A DNA stretch of 64,000 bases, from assembly GCF_001425835.1 (NCBI RefSeq), contig NZ_LMDP01000002.1:838828-902827 (forward strand), read 5' to 3'. The notes beneath the pieces were generated by a model that saw nothing but the letters and a program-made list of their open reading frames with translations, made no database searches and was not told where the DNA came from. This DNA is from Afipia sp. Root123D2 (GTDB lineage: Bacteria; Pseudomonadota; Alphaproteobacteria; Rhizobiales; Xanthobacteraceae). The position numbers were made by a program, and so were the translations under genes. How positions within the stretch are numbered: position 1 is the stretch's first letter; each line of letters starts with the position of its first letter. Shown piece after piece: positions 17,807 to 28,644 of this stretch.

Positions 17807-18581
17807 TTACATGCCGAGAATGGCGATATCCTTCACTGTGCCGCTGACGCCGGAAATCCTGACGGCTTCGGTGGCCTTGCCGGTCGCGAGATCGACGCTG
17901 TAGAGCGTGTCGCCCGCCATCAGCCAGCCTTCGTTCTTCCCAGACGAATCGGTGGAGATATCGAACGCAGCATTATCGGCCTTGATGCCGAGCTTGCCGA
18001 TGGCGCTGAGAGTGCCGTCATTCGGCGGAGCCTGCTTGATGAGGCCGCTGATGGTGCCGTCGATGTTGAGCAGCGTGGTTTCCTTGGTTCCCTTCACCGA
18101 GTTGGTATAGGCGCCGGCGACGATGTTCGGCTTTTCGCCCTTGTGCATGTCGCCGTCGGCGTATTTGTGGCTGCCGTCTTTCGTCACCTTGCCGTCATCG
18201 ACGTTGCCGCGCAGGCTGGTGCCATCCGAACTCATGATGCGGATGCGGTCCGCGGCAGGATTGAAATCGACGGTAATAGCGCCGCCTTGCGCCATGGTTT
18301 CGAGTTTCGATTTCATCGTTGCCTTGCCGTCCTTGGCAACGGTGACGACCGTGCCGTCATCGACGACCCCCGTAGAGCATGCCGTCGGCGGGGCGCACAT
18401 CGATCCCGACCAGAGCGCCGGAAATGCCGCTGACCTTGACGGTTCCAGTCACCTTCTTCTGCGCGGTATCGACCATGGCGATAGTGTCGCCACCGATCAG
18501 GGTCGCAACTTGCGCGGCGTTTGCCGCAACTGAGGTCATCAACAGTGCCGCTGATGCAGCGACGAGCGAACGAACAATCAT
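17807..18581 (-). pseudogene. DUF4394-like exported protein gene with a single-base frameshift
   Basis: The N-terminal part starts at 18581 (GGGAG upstream) with a signal peptide MIVRSLVAASAALLMTSVAA, then QVATLIGGDTIAMVDTAQKK and LVGIDVRPADGMLYG, after which the frame stops at RR*. The next frame continues without a gap as GVVDDGTVVTVAKDGK and runs to 17807 with DUF4394-like content (ITVDFNPAADRIRIMSSDGT, repeated beta-propeller-like segments). Removing one base from the run of five C on the plus strand (18367-18371) restores a single frame of 257 residues. Either a real inactivating mutation, a phase-variable tract, or a sequencing error. No other lesion is seen. Confidence 0.8.
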
Positions 18582-18764
18582 GGACACACTCCCTTGTGAA
18601 ATCGGCGACGATGCCGCGCGAGCTACGGCAGCGAACAACCGCCGGTTTCCGTTTTGCGGCGCTTTGCCCCGCGTCCCGGTGCCACATCGACAGGTCCTGA
18701 GGATATTTTTTGCGAGGGAACAATCGGCCTTCCAACCGCCGAAAATTCTTCCCATATTGCGTCC

Positions 18765-21635
<2,871 letters not shown>

Positions 21636-21826
21636 GTTCGCCGCTCGACCTCGGCAATTTGCCCCGATGACGCCCCGCATGAGGTCAGCCGCCGTGACAT
21701 GGCCACGGCGCAGTTGATCTCGCTTGCCAAACGCCACCCCTATGCAATGATGGAACCGTTCAGCGCAGACTGCATGTTTGTCTGATATTTTATTTTGCGC
21801 TGCAATTTTCCGGACAGGAGGCCTGC

Positions 21827-22288
21827 TTGAGCGAGCCGCTTCATCCAATCGCGCCTCACCATCTCCCCGGCTTTATCACCGCCCCCGGCGACACGGACGT
21901 GCTGATGGTGGTGGTCGGGATCATCCTGATCGGAGCCGTTCTTTTCGTCGGCAACATTTATCTGCAGATCCATTCCCTGCCCGAGCGCATGGCGCACAAA
22001 TCGCAGAAACTGCAATTCGAGATCGTCGCCGTCCTCTGCCTTCTCGCGCTCTTTACGCACAATCACCTGTTCTGGGTGATCGGGCTGTTTCTTGCCATGG
22101 TCGATCTGCCCGATTTCAGCACACCGCTGCGCAGCATTGCAGGTTCGGTCCAGAAGATGGCTGGAATTCCGCCGGAGCCCGATCCATCCGAGAAGCCGCC
22201 TGAAATAGCGGCTCACACCGCTCCTGCGGACGGGCCCGACACGACGAAGGATCCTGTCGGCAAGAGCGAGGCGCAAGGTCATGCTTGA
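21827..22288 (+). CDS. small inner-membrane protein paired with an HlyD protein (DUF3302-like?)
   Basis: Membrane protein of 153 residues with two to three hydrophobic helices (LMVVVGIILIGAVLFVGNIY and IVAVLCLLALFTHNHLFWVI) and a Pro/Glu-rich cytoplasmic tail. It starts at TTG, strongly supported by AGGAGG six bases upstream (21816-21821). The gene overlaps the following HlyD-family gene by eight bases, so they are translationally coupled. The layout recalls E. coli YiaW-YiaV (small DUF3302 membrane protein plus HlyD protein). That assignment is tentative. Confidence 0.75.
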   Translation: MSEPLHPIAPHHLPGFITAPGDTDVLMVVVGIILIGAVLFVGNIYLQIHSLPERMAHKSQKLQFEIVAVLCLLALFTHNHLFWVIGLFLAMVDLPDFSTPLRSIAGSVQKMAGIPPEPDPSEKPPEIAAHTAPADGPDTTKDPVGKSEAQGHA

Positions 22289-23513
22289 GCTGATCCTCTG
22301 TTCGCTTTTGACAATCTTTCCCGATTATCTCTATCGCCGCTACGCGCAGGGCAAGAGGCTTGGCAAAGAGATCACGCTGTTCTCTGTCTGGTACGAATTG
22401 CGATGGGGTATCACTGCATGTGTAATGCTGACCGTCGCCCTGATCACGATGATTTTCTATTTTCACCCGTCGACCACGAGCGCGACGTTGTACTTCCGAA
22501 CCGTACCGATCATTCCGGATACCATCGGACGCGTCGCCGAGGTTCATGCCGATTTCAGCGCCCCCGTGAAAAAGGGCGAGGTGATTTTCAGACTGGACAG
22601 TTCAAAACAGCAGGCCGCACTGGAAACGGCGCGGCGCAAGATCGCGCAGATCGACGCATCCATGGTGTCGGCGCAGGCGGATATTCTGAAAGCGGATGCC
22701 CAGATTCAGGAAGCAAAGAGCGCGTATCAGCAAGCGGCCGAAGAACTCGATGTTAAACGCGAGTTGCAGAGACGAAGCCCCGGCATGGTTCCTCAGCGCG
22801 ATATCGAAAAGCTGGAAGTCGTCCTCGCCGGGCGCCAGGCTTCCGTGGATGCGGCAAACGCTTCGCGGCAATCCGTGATGGCCCGCGTGACATCTCTTCT
22901 TCCTGCGGAAAAGGCCAGCGCGGAGGCTGTACTTGCCGAGGCGCAGGTCGATCTGGACAAAACCTTCATTCGCGCGGGAGTTGCAGGCCGCGTCGAGCAG
23001 TTCACATTGCGGCCGGGCGATATCGTCAATCCGATCATGCGATCCGCCGGCATCCTGATTCCGGAAGGCGCGGGAGAGCGCGCACTGGCCGCCGGGTTCG
23101 GGCAGATCGAAGCGCAGGTCATGAAAGTCGGGATGGTGGCCGAGGCCACCTGCATTTCGAAGCCGTGGACCATTATTCCGATGGTGATCACCAGCGTGCA
23201 GAACTACATCGCAGCGGGCCAGGTCCGCGGCGGCGATCAGCTCGTCGAAGCGCAGCAGACGCTGCGACCGGGCACCATTCTCGTGTTCATGGAGCCTATC
23301 TATAAAGGCGGTCTTGAAGGCGTCACGCCGGGCAGCAGTTGCATCGCCAATGCCTATACCAGCAACCACGACGTGATTTCCGCGAGGGAAACCAGCGCCT
23401 CAAAACGGATCTGGCTGCACGCTGTCGATGCGGTGGGGATCGTGCATGCGATGCTGCTGCGGATCCAAGCCCTCCTGCTTCCCGTCAAAGCTCTGGTTCT
23501 GAGCGGGCACTGA
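22281..23513 (+). CDS. HlyD/EmrA-type membrane fusion protein
   Basis: Periplasmic adaptor of the HlyD family, 410 residues. An N-terminal membrane helix (ITACVMLTVALITMIFYFHP, about 48-67) is followed by a lipoyl-like half (GRVAEVHADFSAPVKKGEVI), a long alpha-helical hairpin rich in Ala, Gln and Glu (about 115-225), and the second lipoyl half (FIRAGVAGRVEQFTLRPGDI). A hydrophobic C-terminal stretch follows, which is unusual for adaptors and may be a second membrane anchor. No cognate inner-membrane pump or TolC is adjacent; the only partner is the overlapping small membrane protein. Resembles YiaV/YibH in this respect. Confidence 0.85.
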   Translation: MLELILCSLLTIFPDYLYRRYAQGKRLGKEITLFSVWYELRWGITACVMLTVALITMIFYFHPSTTSATLYFRTVPIIPDTIGRVAEVHADFSAPVKKGEVIFRLDSSKQQAALETARRKIAQIDASMVSAQADILKADAQIQEAKSAYQQAAEELDVKRELQRRSPGMVPQRDIEKLEVVLAGRQASVDAANASRQSVMARVTSLLPAEKASAEAVLAEAQVDLDKTFIRAGVAGRVEQFTLRPGDIVNPIMRSAGILIPEGAGERALAAGFGQIEAQVMKVGMVAEATCISKPWTIIPMVITSVQNYIAAGQVRGGDQLVEAQQTLRPGTILVFMEPIYKGGLEGVTPGSSCIANAYTSNHDVISARETSASKRIWLHAVDAVGIVHAMLLRIQALLLPVKALVLSGH

Positions 23514-23718
23514 TCGCCTCCTTTCCGGCCGAGAGATCGGAGGCAGGCGGACGCTTGCGTCCGCCCATGGCAGAAGCACCATGGTCACATCCGAAGGCGG
23601 ACCTGTCGAGCGATCGAACCCTGAATGACGCATTTGCCCGGCGCCAATTGCAAAGTCCCCTCTTCAACTGCTAGGTCGTCATTCAGAAATTTTTGCATAT
23701 CGCTTGGAGGACTGAACA

Positions 23719-24105
23719 ATGGCAGACGCCGATCTGGATGTGGTCATCCGGCAGCTTGCGAAGCAGCAACACAAAACTCTGACGGCAGTCGTCAAAAAGC
23801 GACGTGATCGTTACAACTCTCTCGCCGTGAAGGCCAAGGACGCCGAGGCGAAACAGCGCTATCGGCAACTTGCGAAGGACGCGCAGGACCTTGGCACGGC
23901 GGCGGTGAAGCGGCTGCAGATGTCGGCCGATAACGCCGCATACAGCTACGCCCGCGCGATCCGTCAGGCTGTCGAGGCCGCCGCCGCGAAGAAGCCGGCA
24001 CCCTCCGTGAACAAACCCGGCAAGACGACTGCGAAGAAAACCGCCAAAGCCAAAGCTGCCAAGTCTAAACCTGCCAAGACCAGGGCCAAGAAGACCAAAG
24101 CCTGA
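23719..24105 (+). CDS. hypothetical protein with histone-H1-like lysine/alanine tail
   Basis: Cytosolic protein of 128 residues. The first ~90 residues are charged and probably helical (LAKQQHKTLTAVVKKRRDRY, KDAEAKQRYRQLAKDAQDLG). The last ~35 are a low-complexity tail of Lys, Ala, Pro and Thr (TTAKKTAKAKAAKSKPAKTR) resembling eukaryotic H1 or bacterial AlgP/Hc1 tails. Such tails bind DNA nonspecifically, so a nucleoid role is plausible but unproven. GGAGG lies nine bases before the ATG. Followed after 23 bases by csaA on the same strand. Confidence 0.75.
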   Translation: MADADLDVVIRQLAKQQHKTLTAVVKKRRDRYNSLAVKAKDAEAKQRYRQLAKDAQDLGTAAVKRLQMSADNAAYSYARAIRQAVEAAAAKKPAPSVNKPGKTTAKKTAKAKAAKSKPAKTRAKKTKA

Positions 24106-24128
24106 CCGGCGCTTCGAGCGCGTTCGCC

Positions 24129-24482
24129 ATGCCCTCTTCCCCGATCACTTACGACGATTTCGCCAAGGTCGACCTCCGCGCCGGCCGCGTTCTCGAAGTG
24201 CTGCCGTTTCCGAAGGCGCGTAACCCGTCGTGGAAAGTCCGCGTCGATCTCGGCGAGATGGGCGAAAAGTGGTCAAGCGCGCAGATTACCAACTACACGG
24301 CCGAAGAACTGATGGGCTCGCTGGTGGTGTGCGTGTGTAACTTTGCGCCGCGCAACATCGCGGGGTTCATGTCGGAAGTTTTGATCCTCGGCGCGCCCGA
24401 TCAGGACGGGAAGGTCATCGTGCTATCGCCGCGCAGTGCTCACCCCGGCACCGTGATTTCGCCGGGTGCGAAGGTTTATTGA
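24129..24482 (+). CDS. csaA: CsaA-type tRNA-binding-domain protein
   Basis: Compact OB-fold protein of 117 residues, homologous to the C-terminal tRNA-binding domain of methionyl- and phenylalanyl-tRNA synthetases. Diagnostic segments are FAKVDLRAGRVLEVLPFPKA, SSAQITNYT, VVCVCNFAPRNIAGFMSEVL and HPGTVISPGAKVY. B. subtilis CsaA acts as a secretion-associated chaperone and dimerises; whether it binds tRNA in vivo is unclear. No strong Shine-Dalgarno is visible before the ATG. Confidence 0.9.
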   Translation: MPSSPITYDDFAKVDLRAGRVLEVLPFPKARNPSWKVRVDLGEMGEKWSSAQITNYTAEELMGSLVVCVCNFAPRNIAGFMSEVLILGAPDQDGKVIVLSPRSAHPGTVISPGAKVY

Positions 24483-24511
24483 ATCGGCGCGAAGCAGTTT
24501 TGGCCTGCGTG

Positions 24512-24691
24512 TCAGCCAGAGCGGCGGTTGCTGGTGTTCTGCTTGACGTTGGCGCGAGCACCCTGCTCGTCGATGTTCTGCTTCTCGTCGTCGCGATGAC
24601 CCTTGGTGGTATCGATTTCGGCGTCCGGCGCGCTGCCGGGGCCCTTGTGACTCTGGTTTTCCGGCGGAACGGGTTGAACGGTCTTGGTCAT
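24512..24691 (-). CDS. small hydrophilic conserved protein (59 aa)
   Basis: A 59-residue frame (ATG at 24691, TGA at 24514-24512). It begins MTKTVQPVPPENQSHKGPGS and ends with KQNIDEQGARANVKQNTSNR. This C-terminal pattern (DEQGxxANxxQNT) recurs in many tiny acid/Gln-rich proteins of rhizobial relatives; that is recollection, not a search. It has no membrane segment, is very polar and is probably disordered. It is convergent with csaA, 29 bases away. Function unknown. Confidence 0.65.
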   Translation of the reverse strand: MTKTVQPVPPENQSHKGPGSAPDAEIDTTKGHRDDEKQNIDEQGARANVKQNTSNRRSG

Positions 24692-24770
24692 GATCGGCCC
24701 TGAGTGTCTGCGGTCTGGTAGTCAACACGATGCTGCCCGGCGTGGTTCGGGGCGTGCGACTTAACGTCAT

Positions 24771-24805
24771 GCATCCGCACGCGTCAGGTTGACGCGTGCG
24801 GATGC
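24771..24805. repeat. perfect 16-bp inverted repeat
   Basis: GCATCCGCACGCGTCA and its exact complement TGACGCGTGCGGATGC are separated by three bases (GGT). It lies 80 bases upstream of the 24512-24691 gene and 136 bases before the NTF2-like gene at 24941. No T-tract on either side, and no gene ends towards it, so it is not an obvious terminator. It could be an operator, a REP-type element or a structured leader. Confidence 0.7.
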
Positions 24806-24940
24806 GACCACCTCGTCCCTTGCATGCAAGTCGAAACAATCGAAATCAGATTTGAAAGAGTTCGGTAAACCTTATGACAGACGCGGCTTGATCGGCCTCC
24901 GGTTCCCAAATAGGTACCGCCTCGTGTCTGGGAATGAGCG

Positions 24941-25396
24941 ATGGCCGAAAACAAAACCAAAAAATGTGTGCTGGATTTTATCGCTGCCTTCTACGCCGGC
25001 AACATCGCGGCTGCAGAACAATGCTGCGACAATGCGCTGACATCCCTCACCTACGCGCCAGTGGACATCTTTCCTCATCATGGCCTTAAGGAAGGCAAGA
25101 TGTGGCTCGCACAGGCGGTGCGAATCCAGCATGAGCGCTACTCGGCGCGAAATTATACGCTTCAATCCATAGTCGTTGACGACAACAAGGCTGCGACGAT
25201 GGTCGAGGCTCGCCTGACCAAACACGCCGACCAGTGCGTTTTGCAGTTCATGATCGCGGAATTCTTCACGCTGCGCGACGGTCTCATCCTCGAACACCGC
25301 GCGTTCTTCGACTCGCTCGATTTCATTCAGCAGTTGCTGGGGTGCGATCTCACCGCCAATCTCGCCAGCCAGGTCAATTTCGCGATGCGCGGCTAA
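24941..25396 (+). CDS. SnoaL/NTF2-like protein, copy 1
   Basis: NTF2-like cone-fold protein of 151 residues with no N-terminal export signal. Starts KKCVLDFIAAFYAGNIAAAE, continues with FPHHGLKEGKMWLAQAV and ends HRAFFDSLDFIQQLLGCDL, the pattern seen in SnoaL-like ketosteroid-isomerase relatives. Most family members of this class have no assigned substrate. A second member, divergent in sequence but alike in outline, lies 248 bases downstream. GGAATGA precedes the ATG. Confidence 0.75.
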   Translation: MAENKTKKCVLDFIAAFYAGNIAAAEQCCDNALTSLTYAPVDIFPHHGLKEGKMWLAQAVRIQHERYSARNYTLQSIVVDDNKAATMVEARLTKHADQCVLQFMIAEFFTLRDGLILEHRAFFDSLDFIQQLLGCDLTANLASQVNFAMRG

Positions 25397-25643
25397 GCGC
25401 CGGGCTGCCCAGCTGCGAATCCGACTGCTTAACACTTTCTAAATATTGCGGTTTCCGCATACCGCCGAACAGGCCGCTACGCCACGTCTGCGCGGCGGGC
25501 ATTTGTGCATTGCAATAAGTGTCATTGTGCAAGTGCGAAAAGATTGTATCTCAACGCCAATAATTGAAATGCAGTTTGCCGGCAGCGCGCCCATTCCCGC
25601 ACAGCCGCTGCCCGTTTACGTATCGATATCAGGACTTAAGCCA

Positions 25644-26075
25644 ATGACAGAGCACAGCCTCTGGCGTTTCTCGCGCGCGATTCATCTCGCGCTGAACGAC
25701 AACTCCACCAGCGATCTGGAATCCATTCTCGATGACAACATCGAGTGGACGATTTACGGCCCGATCGACATGTTTGGATTTTTCGGCACCCACCGCGGCA
25801 AGCCCGCCGTTCTCGATGTGGTTCGCAAGATTGCCGACACCATCCGCCTGGTGCGCTTTGATCGCGAAGCGGTGATGCTCGGCGACGACACGGCGGCATC
25901 CCTGATGCGATATTCGCTGACCGCGAAGGATTCGGATCAGTCGATCAGCGTTCGCCTTGCTCATTTCGCGCAGTTCAAGGCCGGGCGCCTTTCGAACATG
26001 CGGGTGATCGTCGACACGTTCGATCTGGTCGAGCAGGCACTCGGCCGCCCCATCCATCTGCCGAAGATCGCCTAA
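25644..26075 (+). CDS. SnoaL/NTF2-like protein, copy 2
   Basis: NTF2-like protein of 143 residues from the ATG at 25644 (AGGA upstream); the frame is open from 25446 but that extension looks non-coding. Shared outline with copy 1: a helix, then DDNIEWTIYGPIDMFGFFGTHRGKPAV, strands LVRFDREAVMLGDDTAASLM, and a C-terminal FDLVEQALGRPIHL corresponding to SLDFIQQLLG of copy 1. The pair is probably an old duplication. Substrate unknown. Confidence 0.75.
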   Translation: MTEHSLWRFSRAIHLALNDNSTSDLESILDDNIEWTIYGPIDMFGFFGTHRGKPAVLDVVRKIADTIRLVRFDREAVMLGDDTAASLMRYSLTAKDSDQSISVRLAHFAQFKAGRLSNMRVIVDTFDLVEQALGRPIHLPKIA

Positions 26076-26101
26076 CAAACCTCCCTCACTGATAACGAAA
26101 A

Positions 26102-26124
26102 CGGCCCTGCATATTGCAGGGCCG
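26102..26124 (-). terminator. intrinsic terminator of the His-rich exported protein gene
   Basis: Perfect 10-bp stem (CGGCCCTGCA, 3-base loop, TGCAGGGCCG) followed on the minus strand by TTTTCGTT. It lies 38 bases past the stop of the gene at 26162-26395. It may also stop plus-strand transcripts from the NTF2-like gene. Confidence 0.8.
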
Positions 26125-26161
26125 CTCGGGTCGAATCATCGTGTTGAATACGCCTCACCCG

Positions 26162-26395
26162 TCACGGACGGATGACGATCGCCGGGCCGTGCGACCGATG
26201 ACGATGCACGTCGCGTTTGTAATGATACCGGTGGTGACGATGGCGCTCGACACGATACCGCGTCCGCTCGCGATGCCATCCGTTGTTATGATGATGACGA
26301 TGTACGCCGTCGCGAATGACAACCGTCTGCGCTGACGCCGGGACGGCAACGCAAATCGCCGCTGCCGCTGCAATAGCCAAAGCAATTTTCTTCAC
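26162..26395 (-). CDS. small His/Arg-rich exported protein (77 aa)
   Basis: Starts at GTG (26395), backed by a strong GGAGGAGG a few bases upstream. The signal peptide KKIALAIAAAAAICVAVPAS ends with ASA just before QTVVIRDG. The mature ~54 residues are dominated by His, Arg and Tyr (GVHRHHHNNGWHRERTRYRV). Similar short exported basic/His-rich proteins are common in Bradyrhizobium relatives; function unknown, perhaps metal or polyanion binding in the periplasm. Ends at its own intrinsic terminator. Confidence 0.75.
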   Translation of the reverse strand: MKKIALAIAAAAAICVAVPASAQTVVIRDGVHRHHHNNGWHRERTRYRVERHRHHRYHYKRDVHRHRSHGPAIVIRP

Positions 26396-26650
26396 TCAAC
26401 CTCCTCCGGAAACCGATCCGTTTGTTAATGCGCAGGACAATGTCCGAAGCGCGGATCGGTTCCGAATGAAATGACCTATGAACCCTGCAAGCCTTCAACG
26501 CGACACAATTGGAACAAGGTTGCAGCCGATCGACGTTCATCATCTTGTGAGGAAACGATCACAAAGAGATGCGCAGACTGGGCGCAGAAAGCTGATATTA
26601 ACCCGCGTCGTTCCACCTGCCTGACGAACACACGCGCCGTGAATCGTCGG

Positions 26651-27664
26651 ATGAGCTGCATGATTTCGAAATTCGCCATGTCTCCTGAAGTCAATCCTCG
26701 CAAACTCAATTCCTCGCTCGTCCGTTCACGCGGACCGATCTTCGCTGTGACATGCGCCGCCATTCTGCTGTGCGCCGCATCGGCTCGTGCACAGGACGGA
26801 GACCACGCACCGGACGTCGTTCAAGGTCAGGTCCAGGACAACCAGAACAACGCCGAAGATCAGACCCCGGATCAAATCCAGGATCAGGCGCACGACGTCG
26901 CCGAGGCCAACCCGTCGGATCGGATCGCGGTGCCGGACGACATCGACTGGAGCCTGCTCAACTCGGACGTCACGGCGCTGCCCGGAAAGACGCCGAAGAA
27001 TCGCGCCCCTGCGGCCGGAACACCCAGGGCTCACGCGGACTGGAAACGATCGGACAATGACGACGGCTCGTCGGCCGTCTCGGTCAGGCGATCGATCATT
27101 CCGTTCTGGGACGCAAAAATCGGCGCGGACATGAATGTCGCGTCGTCTCCGGCAACGAGCGCTCAGGAGGTGCTGACACGCAAGATCGACGGCGCGGATC
27201 CCTACGCGCAATCCAGGGGTAGCGCCTGGGCCGGCATGACCGCTCCCGGCGTCGGCACCATCTGGGACAAGACCACGATCGAGGCGCGCATCGATCCATC
27301 CGAAGACCAGACCATGTTCGGCACCGCGATCAGCAAGTCACTGCCGCTTGGCAGCGGCCAGTACGCGCTCATCATGCAAAGCGGCTACAGCCTGATCCAG
27401 CAGGGCAACTCGCCGCTCGCGAGCATCGCCGGGCAAGCCGGCCGCAATATCGCCATCGACAACTCCGCGCGGCTGAACGTTCTCGGGACCGGCACCAGCC
27501 TGATGGCGGGACAAACGCTATCGACCGCCGACGACAGATGGCTTAGCCATGTGGGCGCCGAACAGAAACTGTTCGGCGGTGTCAGCGTCACCGCCTCGGT
27601 CAGCGAGACAGCCGAGGGATATGCGGAACGAAGCCTGAAGGCGGGGTACAAGTATAGCTGGTAG
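26651..27664 (+). CDS. hypothetical exported protein, possible beta-rich outer-membrane component
   Basis: Around 337 residues if started at 26651; ATGs at 26660 and 26678 are equally possible and none has a clear Shine-Dalgarno. A hydrophobic segment (GPIFAVTCAAILLCAASARA) reads as a signal peptide with cleavage after ARAQ. Then comes a Gln/Asp-rich linker (VVQGQVQDNQNNAEDQTPDQ), then a region of alternating residues. It ends with SVTASVSETAEGYAERSLKA and an aromatic final residue (YKYSW), which hints at a beta-barrel or beta-sandwich. I do not recognise the family. Confidence 0.65.
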   Translation: MSCMISKFAMSPEVNPRKLNSSLVRSRGPIFAVTCAAILLCAASARAQDGDHAPDVVQGQVQDNQNNAEDQTPDQIQDQAHDVAEANPSDRIAVPDDIDWSLLNSDVTALPGKTPKNRAPAAGTPRAHADWKRSDNDDGSSAVSVRRSIIPFWDAKIGADMNVASSPATSAQEVLTRKIDGADPYAQSRGSAWAGMTAPGVGTIWDKTTIEARIDPSEDQTMFGTAISKSLPLGSGQYALIMQSGYSLIQQGNSPLASIAGQAGRNIAIDNSARLNVLGTGTSLMAGQTLSTADDRWLSHVGAEQKLFGGVSVTASVSETAEGYAERSLKAGYKYSW

Positions 27665-27833
27665 CCGGCCAGCCTCGTTTGCACTTTGTTTACCCTGTTT
27701 ACTTCAGTGAATCGCCAAACCCTGCCGTCAATCGGCCGCTTTCTGGTCATGATCCGCAGTAATCTGGCACCGTGACTTCGTCGTGCGGGGACATCCGCGC
27801 TCGCTCACCGCGAACCTTAAGGAAAAACAGCCG

Positions 27834-28253
27834 ATGACAGCCATTCGATCCGAAATGCCTGAAGCAACGGAAGAGGATGCCAATCTCGCCGCCGTCTCGG
27901 ACGTCGAAGCCGGGATTCGCGATTTCGTCCGCAAGGACATTGCCTATCTGCGTCGGGCGCCGTCCGCTCTCAGCAGCGACGCCTCGCCGGACGTCAAGGC
28001 CGATGCCGATGCAGCGGTGAGCAACGTCAACACCCTGATCCAGCGCGTTGCCGGCGCGTCGGTCAGCGAAATCGAATCACTGATCTCTGAACTCGATAGT
28101 CTGCGCAGCTTCATGCACAGCGAAGGTCAGCGCGTTCAGCGCGAGTTGGCGAGCTTCGCCCAGCTCAGCCAGACCGCGATGAAATCGACGCGGATGATCG
28201 CCGACAATCTCGCCCAGTGGAAACGCGGTACCCCCGCCGAACCGCAGGAATAA
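27834..28253 (+). CDS. hypothetical cytosolic helical protein (139 aa)
   Basis: Acidic N-terminus followed by mostly helical sequence: DVEAGIRDFVRKDIAYLRRA, then a run with heptad-like spacing (VSEIESLISELDSLRSFMHS and VQRELASFAQLSQTAMKSTR) suggesting a coiled coil. AAGGA lies ten bases upstream of the ATG at 27834. A textbook intrinsic terminator follows. No named family recognised; no neighbour gives a clue. Confidence 0.7.
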   Translation: MTAIRSEMPEATEEDANLAAVSDVEAGIRDFVRKDIAYLRRAPSALSSDASPDVKADADAAVSNVNTLIQRVAGASVSEIESLISELDSLRSFMHSEGQRVQRELASFAQLSQTAMKSTRMIADNLAQWKRGTPAEPQE

Positions 28254-28284
28254 ATCTCCCTGGTCCGGGCGACAGCCCGGCTTG

Positions 28285-28314
28285 ACCGCCGCGCCCGTAA
28301 CGGGCCGCGGCGGT
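28285..28314 (+). terminator. intrinsic terminator
   Basis: Nine-bp arms ACCGCCGCG and CGCGGCGGT enclose a further small CCCG/CGGG stem, followed by TTTTCTTGTTT on the plus strand. It terminates the 27834-28253 gene. Confidence 0.88.
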
Positions 28315-28407
28315 TTTCTTGTTTCCCGCTGAACCTTTCCCTCCGCCACCGCGACATAGATCAAGCGCCGGCACCGTACGGCGCGCTGCGTATGCGGGGC
28401 GACCATT

Positions 28408-28545
28408 GTGAAAATCGTGAAGACCACCCACACCGATCCGATTCCGCTGACCGAGCAGCGGCCGCACATCGCGACCATCCTGATGCGTTTTGTGATGTTC
28501 CTGACGCTGGCGATCGCGGTTCTGCTGCTGGCCTGGGCCGGATAG
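28408..28545 (+). CDS. small single-pass membrane protein (45 aa)
   Basis: GTG-initiated frame of 45 residues: a polar start (KIVKTTHTDPIPLTEQRPHI) followed by one hydrophobic helix (MRFVMFLTLAIAVLLLAWAG) reaching the C-terminus, as in tail-anchored micro-proteins. Only a weak GGGG lies upstream. It follows an intrinsic terminator, so it would need its own promoter. Coding is plausible, not proven. Confidence 0.45.
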   Translation: MKIVKTTHTDPIPLTEQRPHIATILMRFVMFLTLAIAVLLLAWAG

Positions 28546-28644
28546 GTCCACAGCACTTTCACACGAAGCCATAGCGGCTCGCGTCAAGAAACCACGTTCA
28601 CCAACCAACAGCTCCGCGTCTGATTCCATCAGACGCGAAAAGGC

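Noticed and set aside
24771-24805. Inverted repeat as a CRISPR repeat or transposon end
   Set aside because: Single copy here, no spaced repeats, no transposase or target duplication nearby.
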